Assembly (NCBI GenBank): GCA_011032825.1 | Contig: JAADJZ010000002.1 | Span: 310,001-374,000 of the forward strand | Length of the DNA stretch: 64,000 nucleotides | Reading direction: 5' to 3' | Origin: Massariosphaeria phaeospora | Taxonomy: Eukaryota > Ascomycota > Dothideomycetes > Pleosporales | Shown here: positions 53,305 through 64,000 of the stretch, one piece after another | How positions within the stretch are numbered: the first letter of the stretch is position 1 | Layout: each line of letters opens with the position of its first letter | Program-made: the position numbers and the translations under genes | The notes under the pieces: model-generated | Told to the model about the DNA's origin: nothing | Database searches by the model: none | What the model saw: only the letters and a program-made list of their open reading frames with translations

Positions 53305-55126
53305 ATGGACGATTGGAGATCGAACAAGCTCCCTGAGCGGCTGCCCTTCTCGAAGAAGCGACTCCCCAAGAAGGTCATCATTTCGTGCGTTGCGCCTGCT
53401 GCCTCTGAGAGACGCTGGGGAAGCTAATAGAGAGACAGCTATGTGATCGACTATGTCATCATCGTGTAAGACTCGTCCCCATACCGTTTCTGCGGCACAC
53501 GACCTCCTTCCCAATTGTTGGCCCCTTAGCTAACAGCCACGCCATGCAGCGGGCTCATTGCCATGTTCTACGCCATCGACAAGGTCGATCCTTTCCACCA
53601 GCCCTTCTCGCTGCGAAACTACACGCTACGGTACCCCTATGCCGTGCACGAGCGAATACCCGTCCCCGAGCTGTTGCTCATCGTAGTCGGTGCACCCGCC
53701 GTAATAATTGCCATCTATACTCTGGGCATTGATGGATTGTTCTCTCACCAAACCCCCATGCCCACCACGAGGGGGGTCAAACGATTGGCTGGCCGATATA
53801 GATTCAAAGACAGACTTTGGGAACTGAACTGCGGTATCTTGGGTTTGGGCCTGAGCGTATGCGCGGCATTCACTATAACAGGTATGTTGTTGAATGCGTT
53901 TGGCCAAGGACACAAGTTGACATCATCCAGGTGCCTTGAAGAACGCGATTGGTAAACCGCGGCCTGATATCATTGATCGGTATGCTGTCTCCCCCAGCCC
54001 GCTTCTATGCAAAATGGACTAACCAAGGTAGCTGTAACCTCAAGGATGCTAATGCCGACCTTTGGGCCTTGGTCACTGTTGCGGACTGCAAACAAGATGA
54101 TCAACGCATTTTACAAGACGGCTTCAAGAGCTTCCCTTCCGGGCATAGTAGCAGTAGGTTGTATTGTGGATTTTTGGGTCCAATGCTGACCCGCAACCAG
54201 CTGCTTTCGCTGGCCTCTTCTATCTTTCCCTTTACCTTGCAGCAAAATTGCATGTTCTGGATTCCAAGGGAGAAGTTTGGAAATCTTTCATCGTCCTCAT
54301 TCCGACCCTGGCGGCCTGCCTAGTCTCTGGCTCTCGCATCATGGATGCCCGGCATCACCCTTTCGATGTCCTTTCAGGTGCTGCCATGGGCATACTGGTG
54401 GCCTGGGGATCCTACCGGCAGTACTTCCCGCCATTATCAGAGACTTGGCGGAAGGGCCGCGCGTTTCCAATCCGAGCCTGGGGTCGTGAACCAGTTGCTC
54501 CTCAAAATCCTGCCGTTCGCGTTGACGAAGATTCGGAGCCACTGCGACTCATGCGGGCGCCTACGGATGAGGAACGAGGTGCGTCATCAGGGTTTGCCGC
54601 CCAGCCAGCTGTGGGTGGAGGGGCGGCGCATGGTGGCAACGTGTTCCGCGAGCAGATATCGAGTTCTCAGCGACGACGTCAAGACGACCCCCACCATGGT
54701 TTTACTCACAGTGGTATCCCTCACAGTGATACTATGGGCTCGACCATATCGACAAAAGTATCAAGATTTCAGGGTGAAATGCCCGTGAACAGTCCCTACA
54801 CAGCAGAGGCGCCGCGACGCCACGACACGTACGATTACTCCTCTTCAGAAGACGAAGATAACTACGAGCTTCAACAGAGATACAACCTTTCAACTCCCCA
54901 GAGTGGAGCTGCCTATAACCCCGTACAAGGCCAATTTATGGACACTGGGTATCACTCATCGACCGGAATCAGTCCGAATCCCACTCCGCCGCCTCCCGCC
55001 AATTTCAGCCAACCTCTACAACCGACAATACGGTCACCGGCAACTGGCGATATCACAGAGACACGAAGAGATGCGGGACCAGCGCCACCGACACATGCGG
55101 CTGGGACGCTGCCGCAACAGGTATAA
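53305..55126 (+). CDS. PAP2-family lipid phosphate phosphatase (Dpp1/Lpp1-like)
   Basis: The exons are 53305-53384, 53439-53465, 53550-53881, 53931-53979, 54032-54153 and 54201-55126, giving 511 residues; exon 2 is only 27 nt. All three phosphatase motifs are present: K150 to P158 (KNAIGKPRP), S199-G200-H201 (FPSGHSS) and SR-x5-H-x3-D at 248-259 (SRIMDARHHPFD). About six membrane spans surround them. Dpp1/Lpp1-type enzymes dephosphorylate diacylglycerol pyrophosphate, phosphatidate and related lipids with the active site on the lumenal or vacuolar side. The C-terminal 200 residues are a polar, Ser/Pro-rich cytosolic tail with an acidic patch (SSSEDEDNYE), longer than in yeast. The acceptor of the fourth intron (AAGGTAG) was chosen because it restores IIDRC. 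Confidence 0.9.
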
Positions 55127-55907
55127 ACATGTCCTTGTTGGTCTGCATGTTATGCCCTAAGATTATGAGTCTTTTTCAATTGTCGTGAAACCCAAAATTA
55201 AGTGTTCACTAGACTGTTTGAGCATTTACTTACTCACGACATTTCCATTCAAGACACGCTGGGAAGTTAGCCGGGAGTTTGATTGTAAACCTGCTTGGTC
55301 TTATTATATGTCACAGGCGCCATGGAGTGGTAGCTATACCTTCAGGCCTGGGATCCAGTTTTCTTTTTCACTGGTGCGATGGATCCTTGTAACGCGGATG
55401 CGTGCCTGGCGCGGTTCTGCAGGTGGTATATGTAGGATCATCTTGGCTGCTTGCATTTTCACTACGCGATGATTAGGACAACGACATACACATAGTAGTA
55501 ATCAAGCAATACGATCTGTCAAAGGCTCACCAATGTGATGTTGAGGGTTACTAAGACAAATGCGCGGCGCGACTTCGGAATCTGGAGTGGCACGGGATGG
55601 CGGGTGGCGGGAGCGCGAGCGCTGTCTCGAGACAGCCGTTGACGTTGGTGCGCAGGGGTAGCGGGCTAGGGTGGTCGCGATCTCCATCACCGCATCTGCC
55701 AGATACTTAGCAGCGTCACCCCTCCGCTGCGGTGGGCCATGCGCGTCTACCTCTTCGTCACCCACCCAGCAACGCGTGCTTCACCTTTCGAGTCGGCTCC
55801 TCGAGCCCCGCTCTTCTCCGCGCGTTTGCCCCATCCGTTGCGGCCTTCCAACCATGCGATGCCCTCGAGTCCCGGGGCCGTAACATATCATATTTCCTCG
55901 ACGGAAC
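55127..55907. other. Intergenic region
   Basis: About 780 bp between two plus-strand genes. No frame or site with support was seen. Confidence 0.6.
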
Positions 55908-58900
55908 ATGTCAGCGCCGTCTAGTGATGGCCGCCCTTCTATCTCCTCAGATCCCTCCGTGACATCTTCATCTACCCTCCACGCGGGATACGTAGGCGCA
56001 TACGAAGACAATGGGGAAGGCAGTTCGGCGCAGAGACAAAGCGAAGCAGGCTCAAGACCTGACAGTGGTGCAAGGGCCAGGACACCGGAAGCCGCCTCCC
56101 GACGACCTGGGAGCCCGCTCATGGGGGAAGCTATTCACGAACAGGATTTCGCAGAGAGAAGACACCGAAACCGCAACTCGGGCGGCTTTTTGCTGGATTC
56201 GACCTTCTCCGGCGGACCCAAGACTCGGTACAGCCATGCGCATGTCGAGCACCCCAAGAGCAAACGCAGCTCTCGCCATCTCCACGACCACACTGTAAAC
56301 GGTCAACAGGGACGGCTGCGAACTAGGGACGGGCTATTGTCGAGTAATTCGCCACTGTCGCGGGAACTAAGACCGACAGATCAGGATACGGCGGACCGGA
56401 CGAGTCGAGCCGGGCCTGCGGATCAGTCACAGCGTGATGGCGGGGGGATCAGTGTGGCAAAGACAAGGAAGAATGCGCCGGGCATCACATTCACCGAGAG
56501 CGACAGAGATACTGAGCATAGAGAAGCTATGCCGCGACAGACCATCGATCCCAATCAGATTGTACACATGGCCTTGAACTTGAGCGAGAGTCGAAGGAGG
56601 AATCTCAGCGCTGGTCAACTCCTGATTCCTCAACCTCAAGCACCATCAGCCGTGCGCCAACAGGACGGCAACTTCCGTAACTACAGCGCAGATAGCAGTC
56701 TTAGGCAGTATCTAAACGAGCAACGACGAACATCTCGACATATATCCCCTGCCGGAGGTAGAACTACGCCCTCTGGGTCGCGTCAATCGTCTACATCGAT
56801 GGTTCGGAGTGGATCTTTGCCATTACAAGGAGGAGGCCAGGCCAATATATCACCCGGTACGATAGCGCGACGAGATAAGGCTCGTGCGTACATCGAACTC
56901 GGAATTGAGTATCTTCGGCTGCTGGACTTTCTACCACCATTGAAGCCCGATTCAAGTGCTCCAGGAAATTTCACCTTCACCGCCAGCAACATGCCAGGAA
57001 GTCCTCATGCGCAACTTACTCGCGTGCCTTCATATGCAGGCAAACAGCACGAATTTGGACGTGCTTATAATCCACTCCAACTCATTAGGAATCGACGGGG
57101 TAGAGCACGAGAAAGAAAAGGTCTCGATCACGCACCGGAAGAGTTCCTTGATACAGATTCAGTCCGGGAGTGGATTGATAGAGTCGAAATGCAAGCTCAA
57201 GCCGAACACTACCGCCATCAGGATGGCGTATCTTTGCCCAAGTTTCATGATGACCACCAGAGAGAAGATGTTTTTAGCAAGCCTGGTAGACTTCGCATGG
57301 GTTGGTCCTTTACTCCCCAGGAACTTCTTGCAGACGCACATTGGTTGGAACAAGGAGACAACAAGGCACTCGCAGAGGACCGTTACGGCCGCAAGATATT
57401 TCCATCGAAGGAACCCCAGAAGCAGGACCTCTTACAACCGCGTGCAAGCAAAGATCATCCAGAGAAGCGCAGAAAAAGTTGGGTAGATGGACTCCCAGGC
57501 CTTTCGACCGACCCTGCGACTGGCGACGAAAGCGAGCCAACAAGCGAACGTGGTCGAAAACGAAGACTTCTTCCAGCCTTTCGCGCCGAGAGCCCCAAAC
57601 ACAAGAAGCATGGTCGCAAAGGTGCGAGGCCTCTGTCTAGTGTATATGCCGAGTCTTCTGGGTCTGATTCTGATTCACGGAAGCCTGGGAGCATGGTGGA
57701 TGTAAACGATAATACAGGACCTCTTGCGTTGAAGGTGAAAGAGATGATGGAGGAAGAAGCTAGAAAGGCTGAGTCGAGATCACCCGCTATCATTTCGCCT
57801 GACACACCGGACAAATGGGGTCGAGATCATCCGGATACAGTTGATGAGAGAACTTCCCGCATTTCCCATGAGTCTAGTAGGCCAGCGAATGGATCAGTTG
57901 GGCTCGGCAGTAACCATTCGTCTCTGAAGCTGCCACCCAAGATACGCACTAATCCGACATTATCACTAGATCTCGACAGAGAACCTAGGATCTCTCTAGA
58001 TGACCTTGATAGTACTGCACCGAACACTCCCTTGCATACGAAGAAGTTTCCACATATCGGGGTTGACCTCTCCCCACCTCGTAGTCGCGAGCCATCTACG
58101 ACTCGGAAGCCGAAAAAGAGTCGCCTAGATTTCTTCCGTTCTCACGACATCAACAAGGCTCATAGACACGAACACAAATACGAGCAAGATTTAGCAGGTT
58201 CAGATAAGACAAGAGCCCCAGAACGTCACAGCGAAGAGATTGTTGAAGGTAACGGTCTCGGAACCGCACTATTCGCAGCCCCAAGTGCTGTAAAGTCTCT
58301 TCTCACTCACCGAAGGAACGAAAGTGTGAGTAGCCTACACAGTCCCAGTAGAGAGTATAGAAAGGACACGAAGGAATATCCGGAACCTTCATCAGCTGTG
58401 ACGCGTTTCTTCAAAGGTGTAAAGAACGAAAGGCACAAAGTTGGTGGATTCGTTTTCGGGAAAGACCGATCAGCGGACGATTCAGACACGGATAGTGCTT
58501 CTATACATCAAACTCCAAACGAGTCAGACACAGATGAGGACGATATCAAAGCAGACCGCAAAGTCCGGCCTGGTGCTATCCGCAGCGTGACTACTGGTAG
58601 TGTGACGACCAAAAAGAACGGTCGTTATCATCTTGAGTTACCGACCTTCCGGTCTGCCAACCCAGCTCAAGCCGATGATAACGAAGTCAATGCTACAGAT
58701 GCGGACCATCCCATAACCCGTCAGTCTCGAGCACGTGCGAACAGTCGTTCGGCACGGTTCGATAAACTCGCTCCTCCACGCATGGACCTCACATCCATAT
58801 CTGGAAAATCGAACGGAGATGTGTCATATCCGCTCTCACCTAGCCGCAGTCAAGACCAGATGAGCAAGGTTCTAGCACGTCCGGGTAGGCCTAGTGGTGG

Positions 58901-59645
58901 ACTCCCTATGACCTCTCTCGCGAACCCGCAACTTGACAACAATCGTGAACACAGGAACTCCCGGCCCACACTGGAGGGCAGCCGACACTGGAGTATCGCC
59001 GACGATGACGATAATAACCTTCATCTCAAGAATACTCCTAAGATCGTCACCGCCTCCGACATCGCTCGCATCCGGGCTCTGTTCATCTGCTCGGGTGTCA
59101 AAGCCAGCGAAATCGCCCGCCGGGCACACTCCCGTCGAGCCAATCCAGCAGGCTTCCTTACTCGCGCCGCGAAGGCCGCCCGCGTAGAACTATTCCCAGT
59201 CGCAAGGAAAGAAGAGCACGTCCTCGCCGCCCGCATCTTAGTTCGCAATCTCGAAACCTCTACGCAAGCACTCCACACCTCCACCGAACAATTCCAGACG
59301 GCTACAGTCAAAGACATCACATCCAAGATCAACACATTGCGATCGCGAGTCGAATCCGAACTCTTCCCCCAGGTCCTCAACAGCGGCGACGAAGCCGTGC
59401 GCATCACCAGCGACGTCTCGTCGTCTGCGCCGCTCGCCGTCAAGCAGCTTAGCGACGAGATCGATAAGATGATCCGCGCGCGGAAGCGCAGGCTGCGATG
59501 GGCCAAGCGCGTGGGCTGGATGCTGGTCGAGTGGATGCTGCTCGCGGCTATGTGGTGGGCGTGGCTCATTGTCGTCGTGCTGGGCTTCTTTCGCCGCGTT
59601 TTTGGCGCCGGGTGGAGCGTTGTGCGCTGGTTGCTGTGGATCTAG
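55908..59645 (+). CDS. Large low-complexity protein with C-terminal membrane anchor, 1245 residues
   Basis: This is a single long open frame. Most of the protein is Ser/Arg/Asp-rich and likely disordered. One block at about 324-480 looks conserved and folded (KARAYIELGIEYLRLLDFLP, YNPLQLIRNRRGRARERK, then MGWSFTPQELLADAHWLEQG). A second ordered block lies at about 1045-1190, with helical sequence (SDIARIRALFICSGVKASEI, then ATVKDITSKINTLRSRVESE). The C-terminus has a basic stretch (MIRARKRRLRWAKR) followed by one or two hydrophobic Trp-rich spans to the last residue. It is therefore probably tail-anchored or hairpin-inserted in an internal membrane. I do not recognise it with confidence; a distant relation to fungal Mtc4 proteins is a guess from the YNPLQ/IRNR words. 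Confidence 0.85.
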   Translation: MSAPSSDGRPSISSDPSVTSSSTLHAGYVGAYEDNGEGSSAQRQSEAGSRPDSGARARTPEAASRRPGSPLMGEAIHEQDFAERRHRNRNSGGFLLDSTFSGGPKTRYSHAHVEHPKSKRSSRHLHDHTVNGQQGRLRTRDGLLSSNSPLSRELRPTDQDTADRTSRAGPADQSQRDGGGISVAKTRKNAPGITFTESDRDTEHREAMPRQTIDPNQIVHMALNLSESRRRNLSAGQLLIPQPQAPSAVRQQDGNFRNYSADSSLRQYLNEQRRTSRHISPAGGRTTPSGSRQSSTSMVRSGSLPLQGGGQANISPGTIARRDKARAYIELGIEYLRLLDFLPPLKPDSSAPGNFTFTASNMPGSPHAQLTRVPSYAGKQHEFGRAYNPLQLIRNRRGRARERKGLDHAPEEFLDTDSVREWIDRVEMQAQAEHYRHQDGVSLPKFHDDHQREDVFSKPGRLRMGWSFTPQELLADAHWLEQGDNKALAEDRYGRKIFPSKEPQKQDLLQPRASKDHPEKRRKSWVDGLPGLSTDPATGDESEPTSERGRKRRLLPAFRAESPKHKKHGRKGARPLSSVYAESSGSDSDSRKPGSMVDVNDNTGPLALKVKEMMEEEARKAESRSPAIISPDTPDKWGRDHPDTVDERTSRISHESSRPANGSVGLGSNHSSLKLPPKIRTNPTLSLDLDREPRISLDDLDSTAPNTPLHTKKFPHIGVDLSPPRSREPSTTRKPKKSRLDFFRSHDINKAHRHEHKYEQDLAGSDKTRAPERHSEEIVEGNGLGTALFAAPSAVKSLLTHRRNESVSSLHSPSREYRKDTKEYPEPSSAVTRFFKGVKNERHKVGGFVFGKDRSADDSDTDSASIHQTPNESDTDEDDIKADRKVRPGAIRSVTTGSVTTKKNGRYHLELPTFRSANPAQADDNEVNATDADHPITRQSRARANSRSARFDKLAPPRMDLTSISGKSNGDVSYPLSPSRSQDQMSKVLARPGRPSGGLPMTSLANPQLDNNREHRNSRPTLEGSRHWSIADDDDNNLHLKNTPKIVTASDIARIRALFICSGVKASEIARRAHSRRANPAGFLTRAAKAARVELFPVARKEEHVLAARILVRNLETSTQALHTSTEQFQTATVKDITSKINTLRSRVESELFPQVLNSGDEAVRITSDVSSSAPLAVKQLSDEIDKMIRARKRRLRWAKRVGWMLVEWMLLAAMWWAWLIVVVLGFFRRVFGAGWSVVRWLLWI

Positions 59646-60465
59646 GATGTCCGTCTCTTCTTGTACACACACACACACCACCTTTGTCTTGAGTAGATTG
59701 TATCACCTATACTGTGTATGGCGGGTTTGAAGCGAGGCGCTACTGTGGTTCTTTTTTGGTTTCTGGTTGGATGCGCGAGATGATACCATGGGAGACCGAC
59801 TAGGGCTGTATAAACAAATAGGGCGTTGAACGCTGTTCTTTTAGTTGCTTGTAATGCTTAATAGTACGTTCGCCTTCTAAATTCCTATCCTTCACTCGAA
59901 ATTTTCAAGAAAGCCTTGTATCTATGCATTGAAACCGGAACATGTTGCTTCAGTAAAGACCTGGATGATAGAGCTGTGGCTAAAAGGCTGCATCCAATAA
60001 TAAAACCAAAAACTAGATATTTTGATGATTGTACCACGGTGAGAGATACCTAGGAGTCCTGGCTGTCACGTGGCTACGGGTCGTCCGGGCGCGAATCCTG
60101 ATCTGCATACGTCATCGCCGGACCCCGTCAATGTCAACCGTCCCTCAACATTGCACGGCCTACGAACACAACGTACAATTTGATCAAGAGGCTACCTAGG
60201 AGAACGCGACTGCCTTTTCACGCCGCCGTGACCGACCCAGTCTTCCCTTCCAACAGCGAGCTGCTCCCCCGGCCATGACGTAGATCGCTCGCTCGTTTCA
60301 CATAGCCACGCGCCACGTTTAGGCAGCCTGCCTACAGTACTTTCCGTCCGAGGCGTAGTCCGTCATTGACACTTTGGCTTTTGTTTTCGCTCGCTGGCTG
60401 GGGTTTTACACGGCTTTTTGAACTGAGCCCAACCGAACAAAACTGGTCAATCTTTGTTGTGCATT
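59646..60465. other. Intergenic region upstream of the CSC1-like gene
   Basis: About 820 bp. A short (CA) run lies at about 59666-59679, directly after the upstream gene. Nothing else was recognised. Confidence 0.6.
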
Positions 60466-63321
60466 ATGGCGGCTCAGAAAGTTTTGGGTACAGTGTTGAT
60501 GGCAGGGGCGAATGAGGTGGGGTTTGGGGCTTGGGGTGAGAAGAAGAAGGTGAGTTTACGATTTCGTTGGTGTGGTTGTGGTGGTTGTGGGGGTGCTGCT
60601 GTTTTGATGACTCTGTTGTCGATCGCTAACAACACTGCTGCAGCCTCAAGGAGGTAGCTCTCTAGCCTCAGTCGTCTCAGCGTTTGTGCCAACATGGTCC
60701 ACGGCTGTGCTGTTCGTGGCCGTCTTCGTTGTGGTCAGGCAGCGCTACCCGAAGATATATACACCCAGGACTTTCATTGGTACCATTCCCGAGAAGTATG
60801 CGCTTTTGAACATACTCTCCGACAAAACTAACGTGAGTTAGGGACCATACACCTTCAGCGAGTCGGTCATATTTCGCCTGGATGAACACAATGCGCCACG
60901 TTCCTGACAAATTCGTCCTCAATCACGTATCTCTGGATTCCTATCTCTTCCTTCGCTTCCTGCGCACCATCATATTCATATGTGTGGTTGGCTGCTGTCT
61001 AACATGGCCGATTCTGATCCCTATCAATGCTACCGGTGGAGGTGCGTCATCACAGCTCGACATGATCTCCATTGGCAATGTTGTAGACAAGAAGCATCTA
61101 TATGCTCACGCTACAATCGCGTGGGTGTTTTTTAGCTTCATAATGTTCACTGTGGCCCGAGAACGCCTATGGCTCATTGGCCTTCGTCAAGCCTGGAACC
61201 TCTCGAAACCGAATGCGAACCGGTTATCTTCTCGCACAGTCCTTTTCCTCTCTGCACCGCAAGCGGCTTTGGATGAGGACAATACCCAGAGATATTTCGG
61301 CAACGACGCGGTGAGACTCTGGCCAGCGACCAAAGCTGAGAAACTAGAATCTCTCGTCTCGTCTAGGAATTCGCTGGTGGATAAGCTTGAGACTGCTGAG
61401 ATTGATCTGATTCAAAACGCCAACAAGACCAATCGAGACGGCCGAAAGAAGACTATCGGTCGCAATGGCGATAGCACGCAACACTACGACAGTCTACCGG
61501 AGGACCTCAGAAAAACCTTACGTCCTACGCATCGCCTTCCTATCGAACGAGGAAGGAAAGTCGATAGTATCGAGTATTACCGTGATCAGATCAAGGAGAA
61601 GGAATCCGAGATTGAACAGGCCCGACAATCTAATGCAAACGCAGAGCAACAAGGCTCATCAGCAGTTTTTGTCGAATTCAAAACGCAAAGTGCTGCCCAA
61701 CAAGCATGCCAGCAGGTTACATCAAAGGATCTCCTGTCTTTGAATCCTAGATATACCGGGGTAATGCCCTCCGAAATAATATGGGACAACGTCACTCTAC
61801 CGCCAGCTCGACGCATCTCGCAAGAAGGAGTAGCATACGCTGTAGTCATCGCAACCATCGTCTTCTGGTCTATTCCCGTAGCTTTCGTCGGAGCATTCTC
61901 CAATGTTTCCTATCTTGCTAGGAAATACGAGTGGTTGAGCTTCCTTAATAACCTGCCTCAACCGGTCATGGGCCTCTTGACAGGCTTGGTGCCGCCTCTC
62001 CTACTAAGTCTTCTGTCTGCATACGTTCCGAATATCTTTAGATGTAAGTACTCCCGATTGAGCGGTATAGATAACTAGCGCTCACAGTTGTAGACATCTT
62101 CAAGACGTTTGGGGAACCTACGAATACGTCGGCCGAGATCAAAGTCCTGAAATGGTTCTACGTGTTCCAAGTCACTCAAGTCTTTCTTGTCAACACTATA
62201 TCCTCGGGCGCAGCAGCAGTGATTTCGGAGATCACATCAAGTCCCTCCGCGGTACCCACGCTACTGGCTCAAAACTTGCCCAAGGCAGCGAACTCGTATC
62301 TCACGTACTTCATTGTCCAGGGCCTAACGAGCTCGTCTAATAATTTGCTGAATCATTCCGACCTCCTCTCCTTCATTGGCTTAGGTTACCTCTTTGACAA
62401 AACACCGCGTCAGAAGTATAACAGGTATACCAGTTTGAAGGGGTTGGCCTGGGGAAAAGTCTTTCCCAAGTACGCGAATTTTGCCATCATTGGTAAGTAG
62501 ATCTTTCCAGCACCCGAACCACATTACTAACGCGCGTAGCCATCGTATACTCCTGCATTGCACCTCTAGTACTCGGCTTCGCGGCTGTTGGACTCTGTCT
62601 CTTCTACTTCAGCTACCGCTATATGCTGCTCTTCACCGTGCAGCCTAAAATCGACACCAAGGGCCACTGCTACACCCTCGCTCTCCAACAAATCCTCACG
62701 GGCGTCTACATCGCCGAGCTCTGCCTCCTCGGCCTCTTCAGCCTCAACGGAGCCACCGGCCCCGCCATCATGCTCGCCGTCCTCCTCGCCTGCACCGTCC
62801 TCTACAACATCACAACGAACAAATACTTCTCGCCCCTCGAGACCTACCTCCCCGCCGACCTCGCCGTCGAATCCGAAGACGAACAAGCCCCGCTGCTGTC
62901 CGCCGCCGAAGAAGGCGAAGCGCACTCTGCATCGCACATCCACCGCCTCGGCACGCAAGCCCGCGTCCCACAGCAGGTCATCGACCCGCTCGCACGCTTC
63001 TTCGAGCCGCACGTCTACGCCTCGTACAAGGTCATGAAGGCCTGGCTCGACGACGGCGACTTCGACGACGCCGCCGTGCCGCAATACACCGAAGACGCCC
63101 TGAAGAAAGCGTATCTGAACCCCGCGTTTACGAGTGCGACGCCGTTGGTCTGGCTCGCTAGAGACGAGATGGGCGTGTCGAAACATGAGGTGTGGGAGCT
63201 GGAGGCTGGGGGGTTCAAGTGTAGTGATGAGGGGGCGTGGATCGACAAGGATGGCAGGTTGCGGTGGAATGAGAGGGATTTTGGGGAGGTGCCGGTGTTT
63301 AGGGAGGGGGTTAAGTGGTAG
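60466..63321 (+). CDS. CSC1/OSCA-type calcium-permeable stress-gated channel (DUF221 family)
   Basis: The exons are 60466-60549, 60644-60795, 60842-62043, 62088-62492 and 62540-63321, giving 874 residues; the introns are 94, 46, 44 and 47 nt. The N-terminal span (SVVSAFVPTWSTAVLFVAVF) is followed by YTPRTFIGTIPEKDHTPS and FAWMNTMRHVPDKFVLNHVS, the signature of the RSN1/CSC1 N-terminal domain. A long cytosolic domain with a coiled-coil-like segment covers about 180-310. The seven-helix channel core starts near residue 415 (ISQEGVAYAVVIATIVFWSI) and includes the NNLPQPVMGLLTGLVPPLLL and FFSYRYMLLF-like segments. The C-terminal tail is soluble. Yeast and plant homologues are osmosensitive, Ca2+-permeable cation channels or lipid scramblase relatives. 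The second intron could be misplaced easily: GTATGC...GTTAG is the only choice that restores the family sequence. Confidence 0.92.
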
Positions 63322-64000
63322 GGCGCGGGTTGGGGGTGATGTACGGGATGGGATGGGATGGGACGGGTGTGTGACTGGTAGTGTAGAGTTTGTACAGTAT
63401 CCGAGAACGGAATTTCCTACCTGTGTTGACTGCCGTGTATCGCATACATGAGCCAGTATGCAGGAATTAGTATCGGGTGAAGTATACCCCTACGTAAACA
63501 GGTGCCTTCCCCACGTCAGTTCAGTTCTGATGTTCAGCAGCCCGACCTTCCTCCCCCAACTCTAACCACACGCCCTACCATTCCCCCGCTCCGCACTAGT
63601 CTACCTCCCTACCGCCGTGCACACGCAAACCCTCCCTTACCCTCAGGTCGGTTCTGGTGTACGCACACGCACACCTTGATTCAACGCTCCTGATCGGAAA
63701 ACCCATGCATTCGGTTTTCTCAACGGGTTGTTTGTTTCACTGGGCTTGATAGTCGATACCTATGTGTTAGCAAACAACATGGTGGTGTACGTTGCCTCAC
63801 CAAGGCGTCGAGACTACGCCGGTGTATCGGAAGGGCACTCTCGGTAGGTTGCCGCACTTACTCACACACCCACTCACTTACTGTATAGCCCAGCGGCCGG
63901 AACCCCTCTTTCTCTCCCTCTCCCTTTCAAGATCAACACCCAAAAACTTAAAAAGTGCCCCAGGCGACCCGACCCGACCCGACCCGATCGCCGCTCAAGC
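63322..64000. other. 3' flank and start of next intergenic region
   Basis: This contains a GATGG pentanucleotide run (about 63346-63366) and, at the very end, a CGACC run (about 63964-63987). Pyrimidine-rich DNA near 63,900 may be the promoter of a gene beyond the window. No frame with support was seen. Confidence 0.55.

Noticed and set aside
52743..53336. 197-codon frame before the PAP2 phosphatase gene
   Set aside because: It overlaps the phosphatase start in another frame, is Cys/Ala/Pro-rich without a domain, and sits in GC-rich promoter DNA.
60833..60881. Intron of the CSC1-like gene starting at GTGAGTTAG (60833)
   Set aside because: This stronger-looking donor leaves no acceptor in the right phase. 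The intron 60796-60841 restores the family sequence instead.
26540..64000. tRNA, rRNA, CRISPR or secondary-metabolite cluster in the gene-rich half
   Set aside because: By eye I found no tRNA-like A/B box pair, no rRNA-like sequence, no spaced repeats of CRISPR type and no PKS/NRPS/terpene enzyme. The genes are mostly unrelated housekeeping functions.

Overview
The window is a piece of a filamentous ascomycete chromosome. Short GT-AG introns (about 44-94 nt), heavy mutation of repeats consistent with repeat-induced point mutation (RIP), Fot1/pogo-type transposons and the gene content all fit a Dothideomycete, most likely Pleosporales. That placement is inferred from style and not from a search.

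The window has two halves with a sharp border near 26.5 kb. The left half (1 to about 26,540) is an AT-rich block of nested transposons with no living gene. It holds a Ty3/Gypsy-type LTR element on the minus strand (1060-8184, 501-bp LTRs, 5-bp target duplication TATAT). A second LTR element on the plus strand (9535-16363, 431-bp LTRs, target duplication TAAGC) sits inside an older gypsy relic (8190-9529 plus 16369-19759). Next comes a group of Fot1/pogo-like TIR transposons: C (20291-24145) containing A (21932-23795), followed directly by B (24148-26346). Three copies of a small non-autonomous TIR element (called M here) lie in gypsy element 2, in transposon B, and at the border. All reading frames are broken by TAG/TAA stops, and recognisable catalytic or metal-binding residues are replaced by the C-to-T or G-to-A changes RIP makes.

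The right half is gene-rich. In order it carries: a secreted Ser/Thr/Pro-rich, Cys-containing protein of unknown function at the border (-); an unknown 349-residue protein (+); a cytochrome b5/acyl-CoA dehydrogenase fusion (-); a small cupin (+); a GH92 alpha-mannosidase gene with one in-frame stop (+); a Kha1-type K+/H+ antiporter (+); the ribosome-biogenesis WD40 protein Utp4 (+); the deglycosylating enzyme Png1 (+); a SUR7-family four-span membrane protein (+); a PAP2 lipid phosphate phosphatase (+); a 1245-residue low-complexity protein with a C-terminal membrane anchor (+); and a CSC1/OSCA-type channel (+). Exons were joined by hand from splice sites, reading frame and family motifs.

The genes do not form an obvious pathway or cluster. 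Several are ordinary housekeeping genes, and the functional links are weak: N-glycan handling for Png1 and GH92, and membrane or ion homeostasis for Kha1, SUR7, PAP2 and CSC1. I found no tRNA, rRNA, CRISPR array or biosynthetic cluster. The most unusual material is the M element family, the exact-length agreement between transposons A and B, the near-clean gene start at the edge of the RIP block, and the single-lesion GH92 gene.
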